Notes: generated by a model from the sequence alone, not told the origin. A stretch of DNA of 64,000 bases from Papilionanthe hookeriana x Papilionanthe teres (GCA_022702705.1 CM040430.1:11499324-11563323); one strand, 5' to 3'. Shown: positions 10,190-22,601, counted from the stretch's first letter. Numbers and translations: made by a program.

Positions 10190-11060
10190 TCGGGCCATGT
10201 AGGCGATTGTTTGGAGCTACCTAAATGCTGCATAGTCTTGTAGTTAGTAGTTCGATTCTTTGTGAGAAGGCTGTTGAAAGTCTTTGTTAAGTCTTTGTCT
10301 AGTGTTTGGGGTGGTTGTTAAGTGCGGAAAACTGCTTGTTAGGAGCTTGGAAAAGCTATTAATTGCTTGTGGTAAGCTGCTTGTTTAGGATGGGAGAGCT
10401 TTGAAAGGTCTTTGTTCGGGCTTTAGAGTTGCTAGCTGCTTTAGGAGGTTTAGAAAGCTGCTGTCTCTGTGTGAGAAGCTGATAAGTGCTTGTTTGGGAT
10501 TTTTAAAACTGCTTTGTGAGCTGTTTAGGCTTAGACTTGTTGTTTGAGAGTGCTTGTCTAGCCCTTAGAAAGAGTCTGTTTAGCTGTTTGAAGCTGCTTG
10601 GAAGTCGTTGTTAAGTGCTTGTCTAGTGTTTGGGATGGTTGTTAGGTGCAGAAATCTGCTGTTAGGAGCTTAGAAAGTCGTTGTCCAGCTGTTGTGAGTG
10701 CTTGTGAGGGCATTGGAAGTGCTTGTCTAGTGTTCAAAACTGCTGTTTGGAGTTGCAAAGCGCTGTAGGGAGTCATATAATTGCTTGTTTTGACCTTATA
10801 ATTGCTGTTTGGAGCTGGGTGAACTTCATAGTTGCTTGTTTGGAGCCTTATAATTGTTGTTTTGAGTCTTATAAATGCTTGTTTGAACTTTATAATTGTT
10901 GTTTGGAGTTGCTTACGAGCTATTTGAGGTTTAGAATTGCCGCCAAATGCTTGTTTGGAGCTAATTAAATGTCGTAGGAGTCTTAAGACTGCTTGTTTGG
11001 AGTGTCTAATTATTGCCCCGAGTCGTAGGAGGTCATAGAGTCGCCGCATAGGCTCGCTAG
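10190..11060. repeat. Degenerate GT-rich tandem repeat
   Basis: An imperfect array of roughly 25-35 bp units built on TGCTTGTTTGGAGC or TGCTTGTCTAGTGTTTGG followed by TTATAATTG or TTAGAAAG variants. The best-preserved part is 10730-10980. The open minus-strand frame across it (10642-11049) is repeat-encoded and has no recognised domain. It may be a second variable region of the same retroelement. Confidence 0.7.
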
Positions 11061-12052
11061 TTGTAGCCCGGGTCGTTGGAGTTCACGAGATTGTGACTTA
11101 AGCTCGGCTCACTTGCATTTTCCTCTCTTTTGGCTTCGCTTGTGTTGGAAGTGAGCCGGCATCTTGTTCTCGACTTATTTTTGTTCTCGACTTATTTTTG
11201 TTCTTTTAAAACGGTTAAGTCGAAAAAAAATGGGGAATTCCGATTTAACGTGAGGAAGAGTAAAACACTTTTAGTCGACTTCGAGCACGAGTTAGAGTGT
11301 AAGCCTCCTAAGCCTTAGGTGCACACGCCTAGGTGAAATCTCCTTTACCCGACCCACGGCGATAAACTTCCACTAGGACACCCTAGTGACGCTACACGCT
11401 CAGGCTTGACATCTCGCTTTACCTGAAGCCCATGCAACATAAAGCTTCACTAGGAGCCTGCAGGAGCACACCACTAGGTGATTCACTCGCTTAACACTTC
11501 AGCTGCGAGCTTCACTGCAAGCCGCCAGGAGCACACACTGGCGAGAGCCGCATCTACCTAAACTTCGAATGCATAGTGAGCTAGGCACGACTCTAATTCA
11601 CAAACCATTCGAGACACTAGACAGGAGGATGCACAGAGGTTTGGTTCATCATTCCTTAATTAAATCAATTGTGGAATTCCCCAACATGACTTAACCTACA
11701 GTGAAACCCAATGCACCGGGATTGGAGCTTGAACATTACGCTCAAATCCTCACGGCGATTGGGGACATTTGTTTTGCCACATATGGATCGTCGGACTTGA
11801 GTGTGAGTGCGAGGTGCTAGGTGGCGAGAGCGATGATAATAATCTTTATGTGTCTTATAAGAGGGATATGAGGGATAATTAGAATAGTATCTCCTACTCG
11901 AGGACCTCCATAGGGGAGAGGAAAGGACCGACGATACTTATTCGCCGACTCTTGGTTAGATTGTTTCCAAGTGATCTTGGGTCGTTAGCGAGTCACAGCA
12001 CGATTAGAGTGACTAGCACTGTGGATTCTATTATTTTTACAAAAATATTTAA
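11061..12052. other. Retroelement-like non-coding stretch
   Basis: No gene recognised. A perfect 18 bp tandem duplication (TGTTCTCGACTTATTTTTG-type unit) lies at about 11164-11201. The short motifs CACTAGG and CCACTAGGTG recur between 11330 and 11560, suggesting another weak repeat. Confidence 0.35.
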
Positions 12053-12082
12053 AAAATAAATAAATAAATAAATAAATAAAAC
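12053..12082. repeat. (AAAT)n microsatellite
   Basis: About seven tandem AAAT units visible directly. Confidence 0.9.
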
Positions 12083-13640
12083 AAAATTTTCTTTTCTTGT
12101 TAAAAGAACTACGCATAAAACTTAAAACTTTTGCATGAAAATCGAAGAATTTTTCTTATAAAATATATAAAGGTCCATGGTTAGTCGCTTGGATTGGGTT
12201 AAGGACTACCTCGCTTAGATCGGCGTGTCGGTAACTCTTATTCGAGGTCGGATAGCACACGATCAAGCTACGAGCCTCCACCTTTTCCAATGTCTTATAC
12301 TCGGTCTTGATCTTCCATACGTGACTACAAGTTGTATTCGTGATTTCTACGACTCGTTTTTTCGATTTTCGTCTTTGGGTTTTCTTTTCTTTACTTAATT
12401 TGCCTACGAGTTTATTTAAATATCACTGCAAATGATATCATGCTTCGCAATACAAATCATACGACGGTAGCAGATGCCTGGGTACACATTTACGTTTTAA
12501 GTCATCTGCGATTTCGTTTGTCTACTTTCTTTGCACTTTACTTTTCAAGTGACTTTTATTTGCTGATAATTTACTTTGTCTCGCATGCAAGCGAAAACAA
12601 CAACAAAACACGAAACATTGGGACACACTCGACAAAGCCGTATGAACCTTAGACAGCCTAGGATCGCTACTCTCAACGAGGAACTTGGAGCATACACCGT
12701 GGGCGGCACGATGAAGAGCGAGGAGTAAACCACGAAGTGGAGGTCGTCGTCGTTCTTCGACAATCTCGTTCCTAGTTTAAATAACGACACATAGGGCTTC
12801 GAGGTAGCTTGCCAGTCGCGGCGTAAGCCCTCGTTCTCCTTTGAGGCTTACGTAACGATCGTGTTGCGCGGCGTAAGTCCTAACTCGCTTTGGGTTCGAG
12901 GTTGTCGTACGGTACGACGTAAACCCTCATATCTCTCGTGGTTATTTGCGTAATCGGATATTATGTAAGTGTAAGTCCGAATAATAAAATTGGCGAGGAT
13001 TAAACAATTAAATAACATCTTCTCCAAAACGCGCGTCGCACGTAGGATAGTTGGGAAGTCGTCGGGGTTCGCCTCGGATGCGTGACATCCTCTACCTTTT
13101 CTTTCCTTTGGACTCATGAAAATAGCTGTTCCGATTTGAGCCGCTCCCACTAGCTTTCCGCGTCCTGCGTGAAAACCTAAACGCTCGATTCTGAAGACGG
13201 AACCGCCGTCGTTATCGAGAGTTTTCTCGAGTGACACTGGTCATTTGGGATGTAATTAGCTATAGGGGCTTGCCTACATAGGGAGCTTGGAACCTGGAGT
13301 AAAATAAACCCTACCTAGTGCTTACTATTAGGTAGGGAAGCTTGTCGGTCGCACATAAAGGTTCGCGATATCGAACGGATGTCGCGAGTCCTTTAATTCG
13401 TATGATTGGGTCTACCGTCGCGAGATACATTACTCTTTCGAGAACGTGTATCATTTGTGACGTCGAGCGCGATTATGCGAGTTGCCTGGACAAATGAGAT
13501 CCGATGAGGTCTCATTTTTCGAAATTAAAATAAACTATTTTCAAAACTACTTTCCAAAATTATATACCTTTTTATATTAAACTAAATCACTAAATTTTAT
13601 ATTCTTTCAAAATCGAAGAAAATGCGGCCGACAGCTGCGT
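12083..13640. other. Retroelement-like non-coding stretch with CGTAA-CCCTC motif copies
   Basis: No coding homology. Three diverged copies of a GCGGCGTAAGCCCTCG-like motif lie at about 12820, 12869 and 12919. CpG-rich composition ends near 13640, where AT-rich spacer begins, so this is a plausible right edge of the Tat element or its LTR. Confidence 0.35.
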
Positions 13641-16237
13641 ACGTTGTCCGTATGGAAAATAATTTCCCCTCTTTCAGGCCATTTGGGAGGGCTATAGTTG
13701 CCATGAAATTAGATAAGAAGTTTATGAGGTATCAAGTATAGCCTGTGAAATTAATATAGAGGCATTCTTAGCCAAGAAGATCACCTACTCGCCTCCTTTG
13801 ATGTATGTTGAACGAGTCTAGGCAAAGCAACTATACTTCTGACAGAGCCTAGATTCAAACTTAAAAATAATACAACATTATATGTTACCAAAAGAATTTG
13901 TTCTCATTTTTTATTGCAGTCTTGTGATACATTAATGTAATGACCCAAAATTCCTTATGTAATGACCCAAAATTCCTTATGTAATGGCTAATTAGGAACC
14001 TTTAATGTGTGATTAGAGTTAATAATCAAATCATACAAATTAAATTCAGTTTAAAAGGATATTTAATTAAAATAACAAAAATTAAATGATAAATAACAGA
14101 ATTTTTTGTGGAGCAAATTTGGAGATCAAATAGTTTCACAACAAAAATTCCCATTTACGATAAAATAATGGTGCAATAACTATTATACAGTATATAAGAA
14201 ATAATTCTTAGGTCTTTCTTTATACATTCATTTCAATCAATGATGGTAAATCCTCATCTTTCCATAGACGTATGGGCCTCTATGGCACAAGAATGATAAG
14301 ATATGAACCCGAAGTATAGATTGTCCTGTGCAAGCTATTTATAGAAGGATCAAGGAAGATTTATATGAGGATTCTAGTTAGAAATGAATCGAGTTTAGGG
14401 TTGTGCTAAACATGATGATCAAAATGATAAATCTAACTTAATATTTCAATTCCTATGGTTTGAAAGTAATGTGAAAGACTGATAGGATAAATTGCATATA
14501 ATATGGCATTGGAAACTCATCCAGAAGATTAAATTCAATTATTAAAATAGTAGTTAAAAGGAGTAGGTGATTGACGAGCTTAATATACATTGGGACTTTA
14601 AAAAAATATAATCAAGTATAGTAAAGAGAGTATTCATTTATAATGCTCGATAAGTCAATTATATTGACTAACCCATACATGTAAATTGGCTAAAGATGTC
14701 TATATGCAATCAGTGTCTTGAGAAATTGAAAATGAGAAGATGCATCGGGCTAATAAGAACTAAATTGATCTGATTATTACTTGGGCCGTATGGTTAACAT
14801 TATGTTTAGTTTATGAGAATTAATTAAAATAGAATTAGTAAATTTCTGTTTAAAGAGAGATGAACTAGTCTTTTATGACTCTGAGGATTGTTGATAACAA
14901 GTACCTAGCTCAAAATCTAAGTTATTATGTGGGTAATCTCATTTCCCAATAAAAATAAGAACAATTTTATTAGACCACATTAGTTTATTAGAGTTCTTGA
15001 GAGTAAAATAAAGGTGACTTCCTCATGATTCATATGTATCCTTAACGCATTATGCAAACCAAATACAAGATATTACATATAAGAGCATATAATCCTTTCT
15101 AAATACGTAGGAAAATCAGCTATAATGCTTATGTTTTAGATTTGCGTCCCAATATGATTATAAGTCCTGTTTTCATTATTGAAGATATATAATCTTGTCA
15201 AATAATGTTTGAAGCTCGAGAATTCCTAGAGGAGTTTCTACAGTTGTTGTTTCCATCGAGCTTATTAAACAGGTTTCACCTACCTACTTAGGTGTTGAGA
15301 GTGTCATTTAGGACAAAGGGAAATTTTAGAATATGAAAAAATGTTGAGCATTTAAGAGCAAAGGAAGCATTTCTCAACTGATGCATGTATGATCAAGATT
15401 AAATTGGAGAAACTACCACCTAAACTCTTGGATGAATGCATAAAAACCAACTCTCCAAAGGAGAGTTCTTTGCACTATGCGGAAGTTTGTTATATAACCA
15501 ACTATTCAAGCTAAACCAACTCACAAAAGTCCAATTAGCCATAACAGATTAATTACACGTAATCAAACGAAGCTTCAATGGGATTGAACCAAATCTATTT
15601 CCATGCCCCCTTTAGAAATTTTTAGTAGTGTCTAAATTTTATTTATTTTCTTTTTTTATTATTCTTTTGGATAACAATAAATTTGAATTTACATATTTGA
15701 TTAAAATCGATATTAAATTTTGGATCTAATAATTATAACCCTATTCCCATATATATGAATTTGTGGCTTTTATTGGATTGGCTATTGATGACTGAATGAA
15801 TACAAATTATTTGTGAGGTAAATTGATCATCCACTAGATCAAATTATGTGGATGGGATTCCTTCTCTCCCCCACCCCAACCACTACCCCTCCCCCTCCTT
15901 TCCCTCAAGCACACTCTCTCATATATTCCGTGCATAACTTAAAAAGCTTGATCCACTTCAACAATTACCGTAATTCTAATATTTTTTATTTTAATTATTG
16001 ATTAAAATTACTATTCTTCCAATCATGGCATCATCTTATAGTTTAGATTTCTATATTATATTTTTTCTTTGCCATGCTAACAAAGTCATTTCGACCTATC
16101 TAAAACGCAACAAGTATCCTATCAAATCTTAAAAATTTACAAAGCACATAAAAAAAAAGGTCAACTTTTACATGTAACAATACTCCAAAGTAAATTTAAC
16201 AACTCCATACTATCTTCTCTGAAAAAATAAATCCACG
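13641..16237. other. AT-rich intergenic sequence
   Basis: No supported gene. It contains a perfect tandem duplication of a 22 bp unit (TAATGACCCAAAATTCCTTATG) at about 13937-13982. I looked here on the minus strand for downstream exons of the LPA1-like gene and saw none. Confidence 0.5.
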
Positions 16238-16322
16238 TTAATGTTTTCATTTATTATTTAAGAATCATTCATTGCATTGGTTAATGTTTTCATTTATTAT
16301 TTAAGAATCATTCATTGCATTG
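16238..16322. repeat. 43 bp tandem duplication, two copies
   Basis: The unit starting TTAATGTTTTCATTTATTAT and ending TCATTGCATTG occurs twice in tandem (16238-16280 and 16281-16322), essentially identical, so it is recent. Confidence 0.95.
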
Positions 16323-16841
16323 TCTAATTTTATGAAAAGCAATTACTATCATTCTTAATATAGCTTAATTAAAAAATTTTCCGGTTCTATTTAAAAATTT
16401 TCATCTTATTTTCCTCCCTCTAAGAACTCTCCTACAATATAAATTATCAGAAGTTACATGCTTAATCAGTTTTTCTAAATTCACATCCTAAATTTTTCAG
16501 CTTCCTCATATCTGTTATGTCTCCTTAATATTCACCATTCCTTAAAGAACATTTATTTTCATATTAGCTCTTTGCTCCAACTCCAATTTCTTTAGCCTTC
16601 ACACAAATTATCTCAAAACCTTTGTAATAAAGCTGACTACTTTGTCTATGCAAAATTTTAAAAAGAGCATTTTTTATAAACTTATTAGGTTAAATAAATG
16701 CTCAAAAAATAACATGTCATCAGGTGACTGTGCCTCATCAGCAAGCAAAATCGCCCGCTGAGGTGGTGATTTTGTTAAAAAAAAAAATTATTGAGATACT
16801 TTTATATTACTATTATTATATTTAAAAAGCCATAACACCAA

Positions 16842-16914
16842 GCCCATTTAGCTCAGTTGATGGAGTACAAGACTCTCAACTTTGCGGTCGTGGGTTCGAG
16901 CCCCATGGTGCGTG
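16842..16914 (+). pseudogene. tRNA-Lys-like sequence (left arm), anticodon changed
   Basis: Close to plant tRNA-Lys(CUU). D-arm region TAGCTCAGTTGATGGAG (A box) and T-arm GTGGGTTCGAGCCCCAT (B box) are intact. The anticodon loop reads CTCTCAA instead of CTCTTAA, giving CTC where CTT is expected. The acceptor stem has a C-C mismatch and G-U pairs, and GCGT replaces the normal 3' end. A non-functional derivative is more likely than a working tRNA, though both pol III boxes look usable. Confidence 0.75.
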
Positions 16915-17266
16915 TTTTTTGGATGCATAGTTTTTGCTCAATTATTTCATTTTAATTATTTAACATTTAAAGTTGTAAGATATGTGTTTATTATTTGCTA
17001 TAATTACGTTATAATGTGAACCAAATCTATAAAATAGATCATATTATTTTTATAATGTTGAATTTAAATGTAACGATTAAATGTAACTGATGATTTTGTG
17101 ATATGTTAAAGAGAATGGCTGAAAACAAAAAAATATCAATTTGATTTTTGACCAAATCCCTAAGTATAGAAATATCATTTCCATTGAATCAATATAATGA
17201 TAAATTGACTTGAGAAAAATAATCTTGTTTATTTAACAGAATTTGCTTCATACTTCAGTTTATCTG

Positions 17267-17268
<2 letters not shown>

Positions 17269-17314
<46 letters not shown>
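17269..17314. repeat. (AT)n microsatellite in foldback spacer
   Basis: Pure AT run of about 23 units. Confidence 0.97.
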
Positions 17315-17316
<2 letters not shown>

Positions 17317-17627
17317 CCATTTTAATTTTTTTAATGTATAAAAGTTGTGTAATTTAAATTTGTATTTAACATTTTAAAAACAAAATATATTTAAAATTAT
17401 TATTTGCCACAAATTAGCATGACAGATTGGTTTATCTTTCGATCTAAATTTAAATGAAAACTTCAAATAATTAAACTTATTTTATTTTTATAATATTGAT
17501 TTTTTAAATGTTTATTAAAAGAATTAAATGAGATTATAATATTTAATAAATTTTATATAATTTTGACTTATTTGCTAAATTAAATAATTTAAAAGAATAA
17601 TTAAACAAACATTATGCCTCTAAAAAA

Positions 17628-17693
17628 ACTACCATGAGGCTCGAACCTACGCCACAAAGTTAGGAGCTATGCACTCAATCAGATGAGCCCAAT
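17628..17693 (-). pseudogene. tRNA-Lys-like sequence (right arm, inverted)
   Basis: The reverse complement aligns with the left-arm tRNA-like sequence: GGGCTCATCTGATTGAGTGC (A-box region), CCTAACTTTGTGG (anticodon stem and loop, altered) and AGGTTCGAGCCTCATGG (B box). It is more diverged and shorter in the anticodon loop. Its opposite orientation and shared flanks define the inverted repeat. Confidence 0.7.
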
Positions 17694-17746
17694 GGAATTA
17701 GTGTTAATGCTTTATAAATATAATAGTAGTAATATATAATCATCCT

Positions 17747-17748
<2 letters not shown>

Positions 17749-17788
<40 letters not shown>
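17749..17788. repeat. (AT)n microsatellite in right foldback arm
   Basis: Pure AT run of about 20 units inserted within the right arm; the left arm has an A-rich tract at the matching place. Confidence 0.97.
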
Positions 17789-17792
<4 letters not shown>

Positions 17793-18549
17793 TTTTTTTG
17801 CAAAATTGTCACCTCAGCAAGCGATTTTGTTTGTTGATGTGGCAAAGAAAAATCACCACCTCATCACGCAATTTTGTATGTTGATACGGTAAAATCACCT
17901 ACTGGCATGGCGATTTTGTCTATTTAGGAAATTTCATTTTTTGAGCTTTTATTTAAAATAACAAATTCATAAAAAATGCTATTTTTAAAATTTTGTCTTT
18001 TGCCTACATATAACCAACAAAGGCAAATAAGTTGTTCATCTAAGAGCTAAAAGGGAAAATGTGTTGAGAATGGAGACATAGAGAGAGAAAGAATTGGATG
18101 GAAAGAGATGGAAAAAAAGAAACATGGAGATAAAAGGGGCAAGAAATAGTGGAAGATGAAAGCAACGAAACAAAGACAGTGTGTTTGTGTGTTGTGCACT
18201 ACAAATATTTATCCTTTTCATATCATTTCGTCCAAAATGTAATGACTCAAATAACAACTCATTTATAATTTTGGAAACTTCTTCGACACTCTCTCAAAGG
18301 CTACTCCAGTCTTCACATACAAATAAATAAATCTTCTACATCAACAACGAAAGTTCCTTGCAACATTGTAGTATGTTACAATGATTAATCTTAATTTAAT
18401 ACTTCACAAACGCAAGAACCACTGTAATCATCTACACATTAAGCATTCATAATAAGTATTTAGGGGCATAGCTATGGTACTCCAAATTAAAATAATACTA
18501 AGTTTAATAACAAAGAGATTAAAAAAACAAGCAATTTGAGAAAACATAC

Positions 18550-20451
18550 ACATCAAGCAGGCTGTTGTCTATGAGAAGCTTCTTCAGTTCAAGAGTAATT
18601 TTGATAGCAACATGATTGGGGATCTGTAAAATGGTATTAAAATTAATGACTTCTAAATACAATGATTTAAAAAGATCTATAAAATAATCAATTCAAGAAA
18701 ATCTTAAAGGTCTATAAAAATATCAATTCAAAAAATCTTAGGCAATCAGTGATGAAAATCAGAGATAACATAAAAAAAATTATAGAGCTCCAGTGAATCA
18801 TCACAATCTAGAATGTTTAATGAAGAAAATTGGTTAAATATGTGTTGTGTATTTGAAACCCGGCACTTGGGGATTCTAAACGTTGTTCCTAACTAATGTG
18901 TTGTGCATTTGAGCATATTGGCTAAAAAAACTGATATTCATAATTATTATTATTATATTTGAGATAAGACTTTCAAAGTGGGCCGATTTCGATGGTTCGC
19001 CCAGACCTGAAAAAAAAAAAGAAAAAAAAAACTTACCAGACATTTAGAAGTTCGCCATATTTACTATATTCCTGATTAAAATAAGTATAAAAAAGGAAAA
19101 TGCTAAAATCATTGTACCATTTTAGAAAGTAGTTATTAATTACCAACAAAAACATTGATCAAATAAAATAGCATGAGTGAGCTTGCACTGGTATCATAGA
19201 TCAATATTCATAAATGAAGGCAATAAAAGTAACACTCCATTTCATGGATCTAAAACTTGACTAGAAGATTGAAGAATGCTAAACAAAATGCATCTATTTT
19301 TTGCCTAGGATCAAGCTTGGATTGAAATCAACAAGCCAATTAACGCACAACTTTAATCTGATTAAAATGGAACGATGCCCATACCGAATTTAACTAGCTT
19401 TAATCTGATTGATAAGTCTATGCATCCATGTATAAATTAAGTATAAATATGTTTTCAAGTATGTACTCACATGTTTATGCAATTTTATATGTACGTAACT
19501 ATGTGTGTTGATGCTTGCAAGTATTATTGAATAAAAACTGGATTAGAAGATTAAAAATTGTATCAGCCTCAAAATCAAGATTAGATCAAATCAGCTTAAA
19601 ATTAAGCCTATCGGCTCTAGATCAGAGTGGATGGATTTGAACCAAACTTTAGAAGGAGACTGATAGGCTCAACATCGATAACTAAAAGCCTTTTATTTCG
19701 AAATGAACCAGCTAGCCGCCTTTCTTACCCTAAATACAAACAACAAAAAGCCAACTGCATTAAAAATAAAAAATAGCGATTATGAGTCCAAATACTGATC
19801 CGCGCAGATCAAAGGGAGCTCTGCTTCACTCATCAGCAAGCTAGCAGGGAAATGGACTAAAATCAAGGTTCAGTTCTAAACAAGAAACAAAAACCGAAAT
19901 TCAGTTCTAGACAAAAAAGTGACTGGTAGAAACTACCAACTTCAAGCATAAACATCATGTGAAAGGCTAGTAGGATGAATCAAACACAATCCCAAGCAAG
20001 TTACAATGAAGGATTGCTGATTGTCAAAAGAAAGAAAGCTACATAAGATTGAATAAAAAGGAGTTCGATTGTGCAAAATTCAACCTTGGTGACGGTCAGC
20101 ATCCTGCTGAGAAGAAATCTGGAGAGAACATAGTAGTGATCAGCATTGTCCCCCAACCAGACTTTGACCTAACTTTCAGAAGAGAAACAAGAAGGAAACA
20201 ATTAATCAGCTTAGAATCATGCTTCTTTTTCCACTAACTTGCGAACTAAACCTAACAAAGCAACAAACCTTCACAAAATCGTATTTTGAAGAGGCGTTTC
20301 GAGCGGAAAACCTAGCCGACGGGACGGGAGCTGAATCAGTCGTGTTCTCCAAGGATTCAGAGGTGGAAGACGGCGATACAGAAACGGATAGCGCCGATAT
20401 GCCCTCCCTGCATGACTCTCTGGTTTCTAGCTTGGGCGCTCCCTCGTCCAT
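18550..20451 (-). CDS. LPA1-like: LPA1 / 2-phosphoglycerate kinase-like gene, 5' coding exons only
   Basis: Three exons on the minus strand join in frame. Exon 1 (20451-20269, 61 codons) starts ATG with good context, is Ser-rich and ends SSKYDFVK with a GTTTGT donor. Exon 2 (20168-20085, 28 codons) reads VKVWLGDNADHYYVLSRFLL and ends MLTVTK. Exon 3 (18623-18550, 74 nt) reads IPNHVAIKITLELKKLLIDN and ends SLLD with a GTATGT donor. Introns are 100 bp and about 1.46 kb, with AG acceptors. This matches the conserved N-terminal ATP-cone-like region of plant P-loop NTPases related to 2-phosphoglycerate kinase, including rice LPA1 (low phytic acid). The P-loop kinase exons are not visible down to the Tat element, so they lie outside the window or are lost. 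The exons carry no stop, so decay is recent or the gene is alive with a giant, transposon-filled intron. Confidence 0.85.
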
Positions 20452-20789
20452 GGCAGTGCTGTCCAAGATTTGGGCTACAAAATTTCAATAACAGCAAAAA
20501 TAAAAATAAAGAAAATTACATCAATAAAATTAAAATAAAAACAGACAATTCAACAATCAATAACACAGACATCAAAACAGTAAGAGCAAATTAAAAGTCC
20601 TCTCAAGATCCACATTCTTTCAAACATCTGAAACAACAAATTCTAAAAATATCACCAAAAGATCTCATAAAAAATCTTAGAGAAAGAAAGATCCTAAGGC
20701 TAGATCATAGATTTTAAGAAGAGGAAAAGAAATACCTCATAAAAATGATGTCAACACTCACACTCGAATCGAACACCGCTCTGATGTCA
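20452..20789 (-). other. Probable 5' UTR and leader intron of the LPA1-like gene
   Basis: Directly upstream of the ATG the minus strand shows a T-rich tract and a TTTTGTAG acceptor, 27 bases before the start codon, suggesting a 5' UTR intron. No upstream exon can be fixed because copia LTR sequence begins near 20790. Confidence 0.45.
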
Positions 20790-21180
20790 GTTTGATAGGG
20801 ATATCCGAAGAACAGTTTCCAACTTTACCAGAACTTAGGATTTGAAACTAAATCATTCTGGTGAATAACCGGTGATTCAAGAAATTCGGAACAAAAATTA
20901 TGAACCAAAGCAACCAGAAAAGCATATGAGAATTTTACGTGGAAAAATCTAAAAACAGAGAAAAAATTACGGCGTCACACCGCAAAAAATTTCACTATAT
21001 AAGTCAGAAAGTATTTACAAATAACTCACAACAGTTTTCTCTCTACTCAAAGAAACTTACAGGACTTGCTCCACAATCTTCCCCATATCCGATCCGACGT
21101 AAAAATCACTTTGAATCACCGAAATCTACATCTTCAACTTTTCTCACATTCACAGGGATGCTTGTCGAAGAATAGACAGG
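20790..21180 (-). mobile_element. Ty1/copia LTR 3' part plus primer binding site (remnant)
   Basis: On the minus strand the sequence has the typical end of plant copia LTRs: a TATAGTGAAATTTTTTGCGG segment, then TTTTTCCACGTAAAATTCTC. It is followed by TGACATCAGAGCGG at about 20787-20774, a two-mismatch version of the initiator tRNA-Met primer site TGGTATCAGAGC. No pol sequence follows toward 20700, so it is a fragment. It lies just upstream of the LPA1-like gene. Confidence 0.6.
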
Positions 21181-21714
21181 AAGAAACTCCAAGCCCAAAT
21201 GCTTACGTTGCTTGAAATCGTGATTAAAAATCAAATTTTGTAAAAAAAAGTAATAATAATAAAAATACTCTTGGCGCCTCTGAGCCCGTACTTGGTGCAT
21301 AAGCACTGATCTCTCTATATCAGTGCTCAGCATTGGGTGCTTATGGCCCAAAAGGGGCTCACAAGCGCCCCCTCCTCTATCATTATTTGTGAACTTCTCA
21401 TATATGGTATTATAATCATTGGCTATAAAATTGAACCACTTATATCTCAAATGTCAAATGCCATCCTTCAACATTCTCTTATTTAAGAAATTATTATAAT
21501 TAAAATTTTTAATTTATTTAAATAAAACTATTTGTATAAATATTCTTTAACTCATGCGCTAATAGTCCCATATCCAATTATTGCATATAAACTAATGATA
21601 TTTCACATGTTTATAAATTCCCTGAATACTTACAAAAGGACGAGCTTTACGAAGAACTCAGTTTTCGAACTATGATGCAAAATATATATTTTTTTTTAAT
21701 ACTAGGGAAAAATT
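21181..21714. other. Intergenic, no gene seen
   Basis: AT-rich with a GC-richer patch at 21265-21370 containing a short inverted repeat around AGCACTGAT...ATCAGTGCT (about 21302-21329). No homology recognised. Confidence 0.4.
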
Positions 21715-21866
21715 TATAAGGATCGTTTACATAGGTACCACCCAATTTCTATATATTTACCTATAGAATACTTATATTTTGTTTTTTACATTTATACCAT
21801 CTAAATATTTCATATCACATGAAAAATGTCATTATTCTAGCTTATATAAAGTGAAATATTGAAGTT
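21715..21866. mobile_element. MITE family P, half copy
   Basis: Contains the family left end GTTTACATAGGTACCACCCAAT followed by the CATTTATACCATCTAAATATTT internal segment. The right end is missing where the PIF-like terminus at 21870 begins. Confidence 0.5.
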
Positions 21867-22601
21867 TAAGGGCCTGTTTGGCGCTGCCCTGCCACAGGAA
21901 GCTGCTACTAGGAAGTTGGTTATTTGTTTGGTTCAACTATGTAAAAACAGGAGCGGTGCAATTTTTTCTGTAAAAATGACCAAACTGCCCATGTTTGTTA
22001 AAACTGTTAAAAAATTTTAATGTGTTTATGTATATAGAGATGTAATATACGTAAAATTTTTAAAAATATTATGTATTAATTATTAATATGAATTAAATTG
22101 AAGTTTTATATACGTGTTTATGTATATTTTTTGAATTCCTATAATAATATTTAAAAGTATGATATTTTGTGTTTATATATAGTTATAGAAGAAATTTAAA
22201 AGTTTAATTGATTTACTTAATTTTGTAAATTTGTAAACATATATATTTTTTAAATCTCTTTATGAATATATGTATGTTTAAAAATTTTATGTATATACAT
22301 ATAAACATATAAACATATAAAATTTCAAATTTTTTAAACATATAAACATATATTTTTGCTTGCATTAATAAAAATATATAAAGACATCTAAAGTCAAATA
22401 CAATATAGTTTTTATACATAGAGACATTAGAAATTTCAAAATAGTCCAGATGTACATAAAGACATCTCAAGCACTAAGTAGTAGCAGTAGAGTGAAAAAA
22501 AATTCTACAACTACTACAACGACGAGTAAGATAATAATAATGTTATTTTTAACAATGACACGTTGTAGCTCCCGTGTCAGTCCATCCTCAAGTGAAGCTT
22601 G

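Larger units (their letters stand above)
16650..17996. mobile_element. Foldback element with tRNA-Lys-like sequence in each arm
   Basis: Two arms, about 16650-16960 and 17590-17996, are inverted copies of each other. Reading inward, each has CAAAATTTTAAAAA(G/T)AGCATTTTTTATRAA, then GCTCAAAAAAT, then a GAGGTGGTGATTTT motif, then TATTACTA..TATTATATTTA, then the tRNA-like sequence. The right arm is longer and repeats the GATTTTG motif. Both arms lie beside (AT)n tracts. No coding sequence. It could be a foldback or MITE-like element that absorbed a tRNA or SINE, or two SINEs inserted head to head. Shared non-tRNA arms favour one inverted-repeat unit. Confidence 0.75.

Noticed and set aside
10642..11049. 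Minus-strand 135-codon open frame
   Set aside because: It follows the degenerate tandem array and has no recognisable protein features.
16842..16914. Functional tRNA gene
   Set aside because: Acceptor stem mismatch, altered 3' end and anticodon, and placement in a foldback arm with an inverted partner point to a derived copy.
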